Assembly (NCBI RefSeq): GCF_011065405.1
Contig: NZ_CP047056.1
Coordinates: forward strand, 186,001 to 250,000
DNA length: 64,000 nucleotides
Direction: 5' to 3'
Source: Succinivibrio dextrinosolvens
GTDB lineage: Bacteria; Pseudomonadota; Gammaproteobacteria; Enterobacterales; Succinivibrionaceae
The translations under genes were made by a program, and so were the position numbers. Below are positions 8,325 to 17,686 of the stretch, piece after piece. Under the pieces are notes generated by a model. The model had not been told where the DNA came from and made no database searches. It worked only from the letters and a program-made list of their open reading frames with translations. The stretch's first letter is position 1. Every line of letters starts with the position of its first letter.

Positions 8325-9344
8325 ATGTCAAAACTAATTTCATATCTGGGACATCTTAGTTCCTTCTTCAGTAAAACCTTTGCTTTCTGGGTTATATTTT
8401 TTGCAGTTATTGCTTATCTGAATCCGGAGTTTTTCAAACCTATAGCCGCCTATATCTCTATTCTGCTGGGCGTTGTCATGTTCGGCATGGGACTTACCTT
8501 ATCTCCTCATGATTTCTCAGAGGTTCTAAAGCGTCCTGTGCAGGTTCTGGTTGGTATAGCAGGACAGTTTATCATTATGCCTACTCTGGCTTTTGCACTG
8601 GTTCTGGTTCTGAATCTGCCTCCTGAAATTGCTTCTGGTGTGATGCTGGTAGGATGCTGCCCAGGAGGAACTGCATCAAATGTGATGTCCTTTATTGGAA
8701 AGGGCGATGTTCCGCTGTCAGTTACCATTACCGCATGTACCACATTACTGGCCCCTGTGGTAACTCCAACTCTGTTCTATTTCTTTGCAAGTCAGTGGAT
8801 AAACATTGATCCTTATTCAATGTTCATCTCAATTATTCAGATTGTGATTCTGCCTATTGTTGCAGGTGTATTTCTTAATTTTATGTTCAGAAAGACCGTA
8901 TCTCAGGTGGTTGTCTGTCTGCCAATGGTAAGTGTCTTTGCAATTATTTCAATTGTTGCCGCTGTGGTTGCATCAAGTGCAGAGAAACTTGCTACTACCG
9001 GACTTCTGATTTTTGCAGTTGTTGTTTTACATAACTGTCTTGGTTATATGTTTGGATATTCAATGGCTAAACTTTTAAAGATGGGGCTTCCTCAGAAAAA
9101 GACCATGGCAATTGAAATCGGTATGCAGAACTCTGGTTTATCTGTAGCTCTTGCCAACAAGCTGGCTATGACAGGTGCTGTTGATCCGATTGCTGCTGTA
9201 CCAGGAGCCATCTTCTCTGTATGGCACAATATTTCCGGAACCATTATTGCTACCATTTTTGCCAATATGTCCGAGAAAAATGAGGAAGGCAATGAATCAG
9301 CAGAGGATGAGGACAAGCAGGAATTAAGACACTCTTTATCCTAG
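8325..9344 (+). CDS. Bile acid:sodium symporter (BASS) family transporter
   Basis: A 339-residue polytopic membrane protein with about nine to ten hydrophobic segments. The BASS core motif GCCPGGTASN (residues 110-119) and the later IEIGMQNSGLSVALA mark the crossed, broken helices that bind Na+ and an organic anion. Bacterial members carry bile acids, pyruvate, pantothenate precursors and other organic acids; the substrate here cannot be read from the sequence. A charged tail (EKNEEGNESAEDEDKQE) ends the protein. It is a stand-alone gene between two terminators, close to the C4-dicarboxylate genes, so an organic acid substrate is plausible. Confidence 0.85.
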   Translation: MSKLISYLGHLSSFFSKTFAFWVIFFAVIAYLNPEFFKPIAAYISILLGVVMFGMGLTLSPHDFSEVLKRPVQVLVGIAGQFIIMPTLAFALVLVLNLPPEIASGVMLVGCCPGGTASNVMSFIGKGDVPLSVTITACTTLLAPVVTPTLFYFFASQWINIDPYSMFISIIQIVILPIVAGVFLNFMFRKTVSQVVVCLPMVSVFAIISIVAAVVASSAEKLATTGLLIFAVVVLHNCLGYMFGYSMAKLLKMGLPQKKTMAIEIGMQNSGLSVALANKLAMTGAVDPIAAVPGAIFSVWHNISGTIIATIFANMSEKNEEGNESAEDEDKQELRHSLS

Positions 9345-9366
9345 CCTTTTCTCAAAAATTGTTAAA

Positions 9367-9407
9367 AAAGCCCGTTAAACTTTTTTTTAACGGGCTTTCA
9401 TTTTTTT
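9367..9407. terminator. Bidirectional terminator between BASS gene and ribA
   Basis: Perfect 13-bp stem AAAGCCCGTTAAA (9367-9379) and TTTAACGGGCTTT (9386-9398). It has a T tract on the plus side and an A tract on the other side that becomes T on the minus strand, so it can serve both convergent genes. Confidence 0.9.
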
Positions 9408-9424
9408 CTAAAAGCAGTCTGCTG

Positions 9425-10024
9425 TTAATCCTGATGATGGAGCAGATGTCCCATTCTCTGTTCCTTGGTATCAAGATAGAATTCGTTATACTGATTTCTG
9501 CCGTATTCTATAGGCTTTCTATCTACAACCTGAATGCCGTGCTGTTCAATATCATGAATCTTTGCAGGATTGTTTGTCATTAGAATAACCTTGTTAAATC
9601 CCATATTCTTCATAATCTGAGAACAGGCTTCATATTTTCTAGCATCTGCAGGGAATCCGAGTCGAACATTGGCATCAACTGTATCAACTCCCTGATCCTG
9701 AAGCTGATAGGCTCTGATCTTGTTGAAAAGACCAATTCCTCTTCCTTCCTGACGCATATAGAGCAGGGCACCACGTCCTTCTTTTTCTATAGCACGAAGG
9801 GCTGCCTCAAGCTGAAAGCCACAGTCACATCTTAAAGAACCGAATGCATCTCCGGTCAGACATTCAGAATGGATTCTGCAAAGAACAGGTTCTCCAGATT
9901 TCAGATCACCTTTGAAGATTACAGCATGATCCAGAAAATCATCTTCTTTGAAAACAACAATATTAAACTGACCGAATTTTGATGGAAGTTTACCTACTGG
10001 TCCCTGAACAAGTTTTGTAGTCAA
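9425..10024 (-). CDS. ribA: GTP cyclohydrolase II
   Basis: First step of riboflavin synthesis: opens the imidazole ring of GTP to a diaminopyrimidine with loss of formate and pyrophosphate. It has 199 residues, like E. coli RibA (196). Zn-binding Cys residues are C55, C66 and C68 (SECLTGDAFGSLRCDCG). The catalytic and GTP-binding stretch is YMRQEGRGIGL. It is a stand-alone monofunctional enzyme without a RibB fusion. No FMN riboswitch (RFN element) is recognisable in the 392 bp upstream, where divergent cmk also begins. Confidence 0.95.
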   Translation of the reverse strand: MTTKLVQGPVGKLPSKFGQFNIVVFKEDDFLDHAVIFKGDLKSGEPVLCRIHSECLTGDAFGSLRCDCGFQLEAALRAIEKEGRGALLYMRQEGRGIGLFNKIRAYQLQDQGVDTVDANVRLGFPADARKYEACSQIMKNMGFNKVILMTNNPAKIHDIEQHGIQVVDRKPIEYGRNQYNEFYLDTKEQRMGHLLHHQD

Positions 10025-10416
10025 TGTTATTCCTATTGAATCTTTACGTTTTTATAAGGCTAAAAAGACCTTCATTTATATAATGACGATTAATAATGCT
10101 GTGAAGTATATCATCTTTATAAACTTATGACACCACTGTAAGGTAACATTAAATATCACTTTCTTTTAATTGCGCTATTTACAATAGTATTTATTCAGAA
10201 TTCTGAATTACCAATTAAACAGACAGCAAAAATACTTGCAGATCCATAAGTTAGGGCTAGCAATAATTAGAATTTAATGCTACATTAGCCTCCGCGATAA
10301 CAACATGTCTCCAATAAGCTGAATTTTTTAGTAAAAAGTGCTAAAAAAAGCTTTTTTATGTGGTATTTGTAGAAGTTTAATGTATAATACAGACCTTAGA
10401 TTTAAGGATGATCTCG
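10025..10416. other. Divergent intergenic region ribA/cmk
   Basis: About 390 bp without a gene. A TATAAT hexamer at 10383-10388 is the likely -10 box for cmk. I see no conserved RNA element. Confidence 0.5.
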
Positions 10417-11106
10417 ATGTCAGATGCAATTGTTATTACTGTTGACGGCCCTGGTGGCGCAGGTAAAGGCGAATTAACTCGCCGTCTTGCTGAGGCTTTA
10501 GATTTTGATCTGCTTGATTCAGGTGCGATCTACAGAGTACTAGGTTATGCCGTTCGTAAGGCAGGACTAGCTCTGTTTGATGAGGACTCTGTTGTTCAGG
10601 AAGCAAAGCTTTTAAATCTGACCTTTGAATGTATGGATGACGGCGTTCACGTACTTCTGGGTGGTGAGGATGTTTCTTTAGCTATCAGAACCGAGGAAGC
10701 AGGAAATAATGCAAGCAAGGTTGCAGCCTATCCTTCTGTCAGACAGGCATTACTTGATCGTCAGCGTCAGTTCTTAAAAGAGCCTGGTCTGGTTGCAGAC
10801 GGCAGAGATATGGGTACAGTTGTATTCCCAAAGGCTCAGGTAAAGATCTTCTTAGACGCAAGTGCTGAAGTAAGAGCAAAACGCAGATGTCTTCAGCTCG
10901 AGGCAAAAGGCAAGAGCGCAGATTTTGATACTGTTCTTGCAGAGATTAAAGAGAGAGATGACAGAGACAGAAATCGTCCGGTTGCTCCTCTCAAACCAGC
11001 TGATGATGCTTTACTGATTGATTCTTCAGATATGAATATTGAAGAAGTTTTCAGAACCGCAGCAGAGTACATTATGTCAAAGACTGCACTAAAGTTTGAC
11101 ATTTAA
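10417..11106 (+). CDS. cmk: Cytidylate kinase
   Basis: Phosphorylates CMP and dCMP to the diphosphates for nucleotide salvage and DNA precursors. The P-loop GPGGAGKGE is at residues 11-19, and the family segments [11 protein letters not shown] and RAKRRCLQL are present. An in-frame ATG nine bases earlier (10408) overlaps the SD sequence AAGGA (10404-10408), so the ATG at 10417 with 8-nt spacing is chosen, giving 229 residues. It is followed 93 bp later by rpsA, the standard gammaproteobacterial arrangement. Confidence 0.95.
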   Translation: MSDAIVITVDGPGGAGKGELTRRLAEALDFDLLDSGAIYRVLGYAVRKAGLALFDEDSVVQEAKLLNLTFECMDDGVHVLLGGEDVSLAIRTEEAGNNASKVAAYPSVRQALLDRQRQFLKEPGLVADGRDMGTVVFPKAQVKIFLDASAEVRAKRRCLQLEAKGKSADFDTVLAEIKERDDRDRNRPVAPLKPADDALLIDSSDMNIEEVFRTAAEYIMSKTALKFDI

Positions 11107-11199
11107 AACAGATTTTTTTTGTTGTGCTGTCATGGATGACGGCATATTTTTTACAACCCCCTAAAGCATGAGGCTTCGGGGCTTTATTGGGAAACCTTA
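11107..11199 (+). promoter_or_regulatory. rpsA leader with small hairpin
   Basis: The 93-nt leader holds CCCC and CGGGG segments (about 11156-11180) that can fold around AAGC/GCTT just before the rpsA start. S1 autoregulates its own translation through its leader in E. coli; that this hairpin does so here is inference. Confidence 0.35.
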
Positions 11200-12867
11200 A
11201 TGGAATCATTTGCACAACTTTTCGAAGAGTCATTACAGAATGTTGAAACACGTCCTGGTTCAATGATCAAGGCTACTGTAGTAGCAATTAACAACGGCTT
11301 CGTAATCGTAGACGCTGGTCTAAAGTCAGAGTCTGCTATTCCTGAGGAGCAGTTCTACAATGCTCAGGGTGAAATCGAAGTTCAGGTTGGTGACGAAGTA
11401 GACGTAGCTTTAGAGTCTGTAGAATCAGGCGACGGTGAGACTCAGGTATCTCGCGAAAAGGCAAAGCGTAACGAAGCTTGGATCAAGCTTGAAGACGCAT
11501 TTAACAAGAACGAGACTGTTATCGGTGTTATCGATGGTAAGGTTAAGGGTGGCTTCACCGTTCAGTTAGGTGGCATCCGTGCTTTCTTACCAGGCTCATT
11601 AGTAGATGTACGTCCAGTACGTGACACTTCACACATCGAAGGAAAAGAGCAGCAGTTCAAGGTTATCAAGTTAGACCAGAAGCGCAACAACGTTGTTGTT
11701 TCACGTCGTGCTGTTATCGAGACTGAGAATTCAGCAGATCGTGAGAGCGTACTAGCAAATCTAGCTGAGGGTCAGACTGTAACCGGTATCGTTAAGAATC
11801 TAACCGACTACGGTGCATTCGTAGACTTAGGTGGTGTTGACGGCTTACTACACATCACTGACATGGCTTGGAAGCGTGTAAAGCACCCTTCAGAGATTGT
11901 TCAGGTTGGTGAGGAAGTAACTGTTAAGGTACTTAAGTTCGACCGCGATCGTTCACGTGTTTCTCTAGGCTTAAAGCAGCTTGGTGAGGATCCATGGGCA
12001 AATATCGCAGCTCGCTTCCCTGTTGGCTCAATGATCGAAGGCAAGGTAACCAACCTAACTGATTACGGCTGTTTCGTTGAGATCGCTGATGGCGTTGAAG
12101 GCTTAGTACACGTTTCAGAAATGGATTGGACCAACAAGAATACTCACCCATCTAAGATTGTATCAGTAGGTGATAAGGTTCAAGTTAAGGTTCTTGAGCT
12201 GGATGAAGAGCGTCGTCGCATTTCATTAGGCTTAAAGCAGTGCAAGCCAAACCCATGGGTAGAGTTTGCTGAGTCTCACTCAAAGGGTGAGAAGGTAACC
12301 GGTAAGATCAAGTCAATCACTGACTTCGGTATCTTCATCGGCTTAGACGGTGGTATTGATGGTCTAGTTCACCTATCTGACATCTCATGGCAGCAGTCAG
12401 GTGAAGAAGCTGTTCGCAACTTCAAGAAGGGTGACGAAATCACCGCTATCGTTCTACAGGTTGATCCAGAGAGAGAGCGTATTTCTCTAGGTCTAAAGCA
12501 GATCTCTGAGGATCCATTTGCAGATTACGTTTCAGCTCACCGTAAGGGTGCTATTGTATCAGGCAAGGTTGTTGCTGTTGATCCACGTGGCGTTACCCTA
12601 GAGTTAGCTGATGGCATCACTGGATACATCAAGGCAGCTGACCTATCACGTGACCGTGTTGAGGACGCTACCACTGTTGCTAAGGAAGGCGATGTAATCG
12701 AGGCTAAGTTCGTAAACGTTGATCGCAAGACCCGTCAGATTTCTCTATCAGTTCGTGCTAAGGACGAGGCTGAGGAGAAGGAAGCTTTAGAGTCTGTAAA
12801 TCAGCAGGCTGCTGAGCCTACAACTACCGCTATGGCAGCTGCTTTCGCTGCAGCTAACAAGCAGTAA
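11200..12867 (+). CDS. rpsA: 30S ribosomal protein S1
   Basis: RNA-binding protein of the small subunit that brings mRNA to the ribosome and promotes initiation. It has 555 residues (E. coli 557). Six S1 OB-fold repeats follow in order. The most alike are repeats 3-6, recognisable by recurring GxVxxxxDYGxFV and RISLGLKQ segments, for example [17 protein letters not shown] and SRVSLGLKQ. The product starts [12 protein letters not shown], a typical S1 N-terminus that docks on S2. Codon use is strongly skewed: Leu is mostly CTA or TTA, whereas ordinary genes here favour CTG and CTT. IHF beta, usually next, lies 5.6 kb further on. Confidence 0.97.
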   Translation: MESFAQLFEESLQNVETRPGSMIKATVVAINNGFVIVDAGLKSESAIPEEQFYNAQGEIEVQVGDEVDVALESVESGDGETQVSREKAKRNEAWIKLEDAFNKNETVIGVIDGKVKGGFTVQLGGIRAFLPGSLVDVRPVRDTSHIEGKEQQFKVIKLDQKRNNVVVSRRAVIETENSADRESVLANLAEGQTVTGIVKNLTDYGAFVDLGGVDGLLHITDMAWKRVKHPSEIVQVGEEVTVKVLKFDRDRSRVSLGLKQLGEDPWANIAARFPVGSMIEGKVTNLTDYGCFVEIADGVEGLVHVSEMDWTNKNTHPSKIVSVGDKVQVKVLELDEERRRISLGLKQCKPNPWVEFAESHSKGEKVTGKIKSITDFGIFIGLDGGIDGLVHLSDISWQQSGEEAVRNFKKGDEITAIVLQVDPERERISLGLKQISEDPFADYVSAHRKGAIVSGKVVAVDPRGVTLELADGITGYIKAADLSRDRVEDATTVAKEGDVIEAKFVNVDRKTRQISLSVRAKDEAEEKEALESVNQQAAEPTTTAMAAAFAAANKQ

Positions 12868-12877
12868 TTATAGATTT

Positions 12878-12952
12878 GAGCACTGAGTGATTCAGTGCTC
12901 TTATTTATATGACCCGTTATCGGTTATTCCGGTAGCGGGTTTTGTTTTTTTT
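12878..12952 (+). terminator. Tandem hairpins and terminator after rpsA
   Basis: A first perfect 9-bp hairpin GAGCACTGA/TCAGTGCTC (12878-12900) lacks a T run. A second one (12912-12940), ACCCGTTATCGG with CCGGTAGCGGGT and two wobble pairs, runs into TTTGTTTTTTTT and is the real terminator. Confidence 0.85.
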
Positions 12953-13057
12953 CTAGGAAATGATCAGCGCTCTATATAGATATTCTTTTGGGAGCTTATT
13001 CATTTTTTCTGTTAAATGATGCAAAATAATCCATATCAGAACAATAAGGACTATCGT

Positions 13058-13942
13058 ATGGAATATATAGAGAATGAATTTTTAAAAATTGGCGTTGATA
13101 AATCCGGAGCTCAGCTTTCATCTGTTTATGACAAGAAAAACAGTCGTGAAGTCTTATGGAACGCGGACAAGACCTACTGGGGACGTCATGCTCCGTTATT
13201 ATTTCCAATCGTAGGCAAGGTAAGAAACAATACCTATACCTATCAGGGAAAGGAGTACAGTTTAGGCCAGCACGGTTTTGCCCGTGATCTGGATTTCACT
13301 CTGGTTTCAAAAACTGATAAGGAGATTGTATTCTCATTAAAATCAACTCCAGATACTCTAAAGGTCTATCCTTTTGATTTTGAACTTATTATCAGACATA
13401 CACTTGAAGGCAATAAAGTTCGTGTAGGGTGGAAAGTTGTTAATACAGGTTCTGATACCATGTATTTCTCAATTGGAGGACATCCTGCCTTTAATGTACC
13501 TGCCCTAGGCACAGCTGAATCAAAAGAAGATTATTATCTTTTCTTTGAAGGAAAGAATTCTGTTTCATACAAACTACTTGATCCAGCAGAAGGTACTGTT
13601 GATAACAGCAAAGCTTATTCTCTTGATACAGACAAAGGCTACTATAAGATTAAAGAGAGCATGTTTGATAATGACGCTCTGATCTTTGATGAATACGAAG
13701 TTGAAAGGATCTCTCTATGCTACAGCAATAAGAAACCATATATCACCCTAGATGCCAAGGGGTTCCCTTCATTTGGAATCTGGTCTGCAACTAAAAAGAA
13801 TGCTCCTTTTGTATGTCTTGAGCCATGGATTGGCAGAGCCGACGACAAAGGCTTTGAAGGCAGTCTTGAGCAGAAATACAAGGAGCAGAAGCTTTCAGCA
13901 GGACAGACTTTTGAGGCGGATTACACAATAGCTGTATTCTGA
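13058..13942 (+). CDS. Aldose 1-epimerase family protein (GalM/LacX-like)
   Basis: A beta-sandwich sugar mutarotase-like protein of 294 residues. Family marks are HAPLLFPIVGKVRNN, the catalytic-type His in GQHGFARD and the second His in SIGGHPAFNVP, which match the two histidines of aldose epimerases. Such LacX/YeaD-like members may act on free or phosphorylated hexoses; the exact sugar is not deducible. An earlier in-frame ATG at 13016 lacks a ribosome-binding site, while AAGGA (13046-13050) stands 7 nt before the ATG at 13058, so this start is preferred. It has no signal peptide. Confidence 0.82.
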   Translation: MEYIENEFLKIGVDKSGAQLSSVYDKKNSREVLWNADKTYWGRHAPLLFPIVGKVRNNTYTYQGKEYSLGQHGFARDLDFTLVSKTDKEIVFSLKSTPDTLKVYPFDFELIIRHTLEGNKVRVGWKVVNTGSDTMYFSIGGHPAFNVPALGTAESKEDYYLFFEGKNSVSYKLLDPAEGTVDNSKAYSLDTDKGYYKIKESMFDNDALIFDEYEVERISLCYSNKKPYITLDAKGFPSFGIWSATKKNAPFVCLEPWIGRADDKGFEGSLEQKYKEQKLSAGQTFEADYTIAVF

Positions 13943-13970
13943 TAACAGTCATAGTCACATCCTTAATAGA

Positions 13971-14015
13971 ACAAAACAGCAACTCCTGCATAATGTAATG
14001 CTGTTTTGTTTTTTT
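13971..14015. terminator. Bidirectional terminator (epimerase / metQ)
   Basis: Perfect 11-bp stem ACAAAACAGCA (13971-13981) and TGCTGTTTTGT (13999-14009) followed by T8. The genes on both sides converge on it. Confidence 0.85.
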
Positions 14016-14023
14016 AATTAGTA

Positions 14024-14824
14024 TTATTTATAATCAGGAACGTACCATAAACCGGTATTGTTTTCTTTTAGATATCTGTTAAATTCCTCTGACTGATAAG
14101 CATCCTTTATATCTTTTGCCCATACAGCATCCTTATTCTTTTCCTGAACTACAAGCTGCAGCAGAAGATGAGGAGCAATATCTTCCTGAGCAAGCACTGA
14201 CTCAGGTGGAACCTTGGCGTTATAGACAACAGAGCCTGTGATCACAACATAGGCGAAGTCTGTAGCCACTGCAGGAATATTAAGAGATTTCATCTCCACA
14301 AATTCAAGATTGAAAGGATTATCTACAATATCAAGTTTGGTAACCTTTGAAGGTTCAACATTTGGGTCAAGCTTAATCCAGCCAATCTTCTGCAGAATGT
14401 TATATGCTCTTGCTGTATTTGACGCATCATTAGGAACAGCAATAGTGTCACCGTCCTTTATCTCGGTTAAATCCTTTTTTGCACCAGGGTAAATACCGGC
14501 AGGAACAGTAGGAATAGGAGTCAGAGGTACAAGATGTCCATCCTGGGTTTTGTTGAAATTCTCCAGATATGCAGTGTGCTGTTCAACGTTGAAGTCAACT
14601 TCACCTTCATTTAAAGCCAGATCTGCCTGCAGCAGATCTGAGAGATCTACACCTTTAACGGTATAGCCCTGTTTCTCAAGGATAGGCTGAACTCCTGAAA
14701 TGAAAAGTTCTGAATAAGGTCCCTGAGACTTGCTGAAGGTCAGAGTTGAATGAGACTCATCAAAAGCAAAAGCTGACGATAAGAGTGCTGATGACAGCAG
14801 GGTTGCAATTACTAACTTTTTCAT
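14024..14824 (-). CDS. metQ: MetQ/NlpA-type substrate-binding protein
   Basis: Periplasmic binding component of a MetNIQ-type importer. From the ATG at 14824 (GGAG 6 nt before it; an ATG at 14836 contains that SD) the product has 266 residues. The signal peptide is MKKLVIATLLSSALLSSAFAF with no lipobox Cys, so unlike many MetQ it appears not to be a lipoprotein. NlpA-family segments: GVDLSDLLQADLAL, DVDFN-like EGEVDFNVEQHTAYL, and IAVPNDASNTARA. MetQ normally binds methionine. Since the operon's first gene is an amidohydrolase, the ligand may be a modified amino acid. Confidence 0.85.
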   Translation of the reverse strand: MKKLVIATLLSSALLSSAFAFDESHSTLTFSKSQGPYSELFISGVQPILEKQGYTVKGVDLSDLLQADLALNEGEVDFNVEQHTAYLENFNKTQDGHLVPLTPIPTVPAGIYPGAKKDLTEIKDGDTIAVPNDASNTARAYNILQKIGWIKLDPNVEPSKVTKLDIVDNPFNLEFVEMKSLNIPAVATDFAYVVITGSVVYNAKVPPESVLAQEDIAPHLLLQLVVQEKNKDAVWAKDIKDAYQSEEFNRYLKENNTGLWYVPDYK

Positions 14825-14844
14825 AATTAACTCCATTATATGTT

Positions 14845-15519
14845 TTATATACGTTTAGATTTCTTAGCAAAATAGTTTCCGATCGACTGAATTGTCTGAA
14901 CAAAAATAATCAGAACAATCACAGTAAAAAGCATTAGGGGGGAATTCATTCGTTCATAGCCGTAGGTGAGGGCAAGATCGCCAATACCGCCTGCACCGAT
15001 TACACCGGCCATAGCTGTTGCACCAAGAAGAGATATAGCCCCAATGGTGATTGACAGAATCAGAGATCCTTTTGCCTCTGGCAGCCAGAAATAGAAAATA
15101 ATCTGCAGAGTATTAGCTCCCATGGCTTTGGCCGCATCTATAATTCCAGCCTTAACCTCTAATAGAGAGTTTTCAAACAGTCGTGCCAAATATGGACTGA
15201 TAAAGGTAATCAGTGGAACCAGCGCTGCAGTTGTACCGATTCTGGTTCCTACAATGGCTTTAGTAACAGGCAGAATGAAAACCAGAAGAATTACAAATGG
15301 AATTGATCGCAGGCAGTTGATGACTGTACTGGTAACAGTAAATACAACTTTATTCTCCTTAAGGCCGTTCTTTTTGGTAAGAACCAGGATAAAGGCAAGA
15401 ATGAAGCCTATAACCGATCCTAAAAACAGAGAAACAAAGACCATATACAGTGTCTGATTGGCACAGAGAATAAGCTGCTCTGAGGTTATGGAAAATGTTT
15501 TCACAAGTAATTCGTTCAT
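14845..15519 (-). CDS. metI: MetI-type ABC permease
   Basis: Inner-membrane channel of the importer, 224 residues and about five helices, normal for MetI. The coupling-helix (EAA) loop is seen as DAAKAMGANTLQIIFYFWLPEAKG. Its ATG overlaps the stop of metN by 4 bp (ATGA type), a sign of translational coupling; the binding protein gene follows 20 bp later. Confidence 0.9.
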   Translation of the reverse strand: MNELLVKTFSITSEQLILCANQTLYMVFVSLFLGSVIGFILAFILVLTKKNGLKENKVVFTVTSTVINCLRSIPFVILLVFILPVTKAIVGTRIGTTAALVPLITFISPYLARLFENSLLEVKAGIIDAAKAMGANTLQIIFYFWLPEAKGSLILSITIGAISLLGATAMAGVIGAGGIGDLALTYGYERMNSPLMLFTVIVLIIFVQTIQSIGNYFAKKSKRI

Positions 15520-16559
15520 AATTGAATCTCCTCATAGCTTATGTTTTTAGAGCGGATATAGGAGGCTGCTTTTTGATAATCCTCCTCATTACCGGTTATC
15601 TGCAGTGTAATAATAGAGAGAACGAGCCCCTGGATTTCAGTTACGGAGGCAAACATCACATTGGTATGTACATTCAGTCGGTTATTGATCTGCCAGATAA
15701 CATCATCCGTTGCATTCTCTGCATAGAAATAGATTCTGATAAGTTTGTAATAATCATGATAATTATTGAGTTCATCGATAATTCCCTGAGGAATTCTGCT
15801 TGGAATAACAGACTCAACAAAGGTTCTGGCAATCTCACTTTTGGGATTGGAGAAAACGTCAATAACTCGGCCATGCTCAATTAGTTTTCCGCCATCGAGA
15901 ATCGCCACCTTGTTACAGATCTTCTGGATCACACGAATAGTATGAGTTACAAAGATGATAGTAACCTTCAGCTCCAGATTTACTCTCTGTAAAAGCTCAA
16001 GAATTGACTCTGTTGTATTCGGATCCAGAGCAGAAGTAGCTTCGTCACATAAAAGCACTGAAGGATTTGTAGCCAGAGCTCTTGCTATACCAACACGCTG
16101 TTTCTGTCCGCCTGAGAGTTCTTTTGGCAGAGACAAGGCCTTATCCTCAAGTCCGACGAATTTCAGTAGTTCAGCTACTCTGGTTGAAATTTCATTTTTA
16201 GGAGTGTGTTTGAGGATCAGCGGAATTGCAACGTTATCAAATACATTTTTGGACTCTAGCAGATTAAAATCCTGAAAGATAATACCGATATCTTTGCGCA
16301 GCATAGAAAGCTGCTTGGCAGATATTTCGTTAATATCTATTCCCTTTACAAAAACCTTACCAGAGGTAGGAACTTCTAGAGCATTAATCATTCTTAGAAG
16401 AGTGGACTTACCTGCTCCTGATGAACCTATCAGTCCATAGATATCTCCTTTTTCAATATCCAGTGAAATATTATCCAGAGCCTTAGTAATTACTTTGTTT
16501 CTTGAATACTCTTTTGAGATGTTTTTAAAACTGATAATCGGTGAATATGAGCTTTCCAT
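15516..16559 (-). CDS. metN: MetN-type ABC ATPase with NIL domain
   Basis: Energises the importer. It has 347 residues, like E. coli MetN (343). Walker A is GSSGAGKST, the signature LSGGQKQRVGIARAL, and Walker B VLLCDEATSALD. The C-terminal 80 residues (from IRIYFYAENATDD) form the NIL/ACT-like domain that in E. coli MetN binds methionine and shuts the transporter when internal ligand is high. It starts 2 bp after the amidohydrolase stop. Confidence 0.92.
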   Translation of the reverse strand: MESSYSPIISFKNISKEYSRNKVITKALDNISLDIEKGDIYGLIGSSGAGKSTLLRMINALEVPTSGKVFVKGIDINEISAKQLSMLRKDIGIIFQDFNLLESKNVFDNVAIPLILKHTPKNEISTRVAELLKFVGLEDKALSLPKELSGGQKQRVGIARALATNPSVLLCDEATSALDPNTTESILELLQRVNLELKVTIIFVTHTIRVIQKICNKVAILDGGKLIEHGRVIDVFSNPKSEIARTFVESVIPSRIPQGIIDELNNYHDYYKLIRIYFYAENATDDVIWQINNRLNVHTNVMFASVTEIQGLVLSIITLQITGNEEDYQKAASYIRSKNISYEEIQL

Positions 16560-16561
16560 TA

Positions 16562-17686
16562 CTATGACTCCAAATACTTTCTGACCAGTTTTGCAACATA
16601 TTTTGAAGCAGGATAAAGTGCCTCAGGAGCAACACGGAATCTTGGATTGTGATTAGGAAAGGATTTACCGGTTCCAACCAGGATAAAGAAACCAGGGATT
16701 TTTTCCTGATATAGACTGAAATCCTCTCCGCCAAGAGAACGGGGAGCATCTTCAACAATGAAACCTTCTTCTAAAGCTGTAGTTCTTGCAAGTTGCTCAA
16801 GCTTATAGTCATTAAAGGTTGCAGGAATTTCGACAGTCCATTTCATAGAGGCGCTGATTCCAAAAGTTGAGGCAATTCCCTTTGCAATATCTTCAAAACG
16901 TTTTTTTGCAAGAGCTCGTGCTTTTTTTGTATAGGTGCGAATTGTTCCTTCCAGATAAGCACTCTGAGGAATTACATTCCAGGTATTACCAGCCTGAATA
17001 TGGGTAACAGAAACCACAGCGGAATCAACCGGATCAATTTCTCGTGAGACAATACTCTGGATTGCTGTTATAAAATGAGAGGCGATAAGAACAGTATCCT
17101 TTCCCAGATTCGGGTGAGCCGCATGAGTGCCGTTACCTTCTAAAATCAGTTCAAACTTTTCGACTGCAGCATGTGTTGGTCCAGCTAAAATACCTAAGGT
17201 TCCTACGTCAAAAAAAGGAGCACTGTGAATACCGAAAATAGCGGAAACATTATCAAGAGCACCGGCTTCAATTATTTTGCCAGCTCCTCCTGGAGCTTCT
17301 TCTGCCGGCTGAAAAATAACTCGGACCTTGCCTTTAAGCTCTTGCTCATGCTGCTTTAAAAGCAGTGCCGCCCCAAGAATAATTGCGGTATGACTGTCAT
17401 GGCCGCAGGCATGCATAACTCCATCAGATAATGATTTATAGGCTACATCAGCCTCTTCATGAATCGGAAGCGCATCTATATCGGCACGAATGGCAACGGT
17501 TCTCTCGCCAGAACCTATGCTCGCAACCACTCCTGTATCCAGATGATAAGGTAGTATTTCAATACCACTGTCCTGAAGGTCAGTTTTTAATCGCTTTGTG
17601 GTTTCATACTCTTGGTATGACAGTTCTGGGTGTGAGTGCAGATAATAAAATTCTTTTTCTATATATTCTTTTATATCAAGATTCAT
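16562..17686 (-). CDS. M20 family amidohydrolase (N-acyl amino acid hydrolase)
   Basis: Cytoplasmic zinc or manganese amidohydrolase of 374 residues in the HipO/YxeP/aminoacylase group, which remove acyl groups from amino acids. Metal-binding motifs: MHACGHDSHTA, QPAEEAPGGA, GIHSAP and near the end LGGEDFSLYQ. The dimerisation (lid) domain lies at roughly 180-290. It is the first gene of an operon with metN, metI and metQ (2-bp, 4-bp-overlap and 20-bp junctions). The set looks like uptake plus deacylation of an N-acylated, perhaps sulfur, amino acid; sulfur-salvage operons of Bacillus pair such enzymes with importers. The unusual leader is described separately. Confidence 0.85.
   Translation of the reverse strand: MNLDIKEYIEKEFYYLHSHPELSYQEYETTKRLKTDLQDSGIEILPYHLDTGVVASIGSGERTVAIRADIDALPIHEEADVAYKSLSDGVMHACGHDSHTAIILGAALLLKQHEQELKGKVRVIFQPAEEAPGGAGKIIEAGALDNVSAIFGIHSAPFFDVGTLGILAGPTHAAVEKFELILEGNGTHAAHPNLGKDTVLIASHFITAIQSIVSREIDPVDSAVVSVTHIQAGNTWNVIPQSAYLEGTIRTYTKKARALAKKRFEDIAKGIASTFGISASMKWTVEIPATFNDYKLEQLARTTALEEGFIVEDAPRSLGGEDFSLYQEKIPGFFILVGTGKSFPNHNPRFRVAPEALYPASKYVAKLVRKYLES

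Noticed and set aside
10408-10416. cmk start at 10408
   Set aside because: This ATG overlaps the SD sequence that serves the ATG at 10417.
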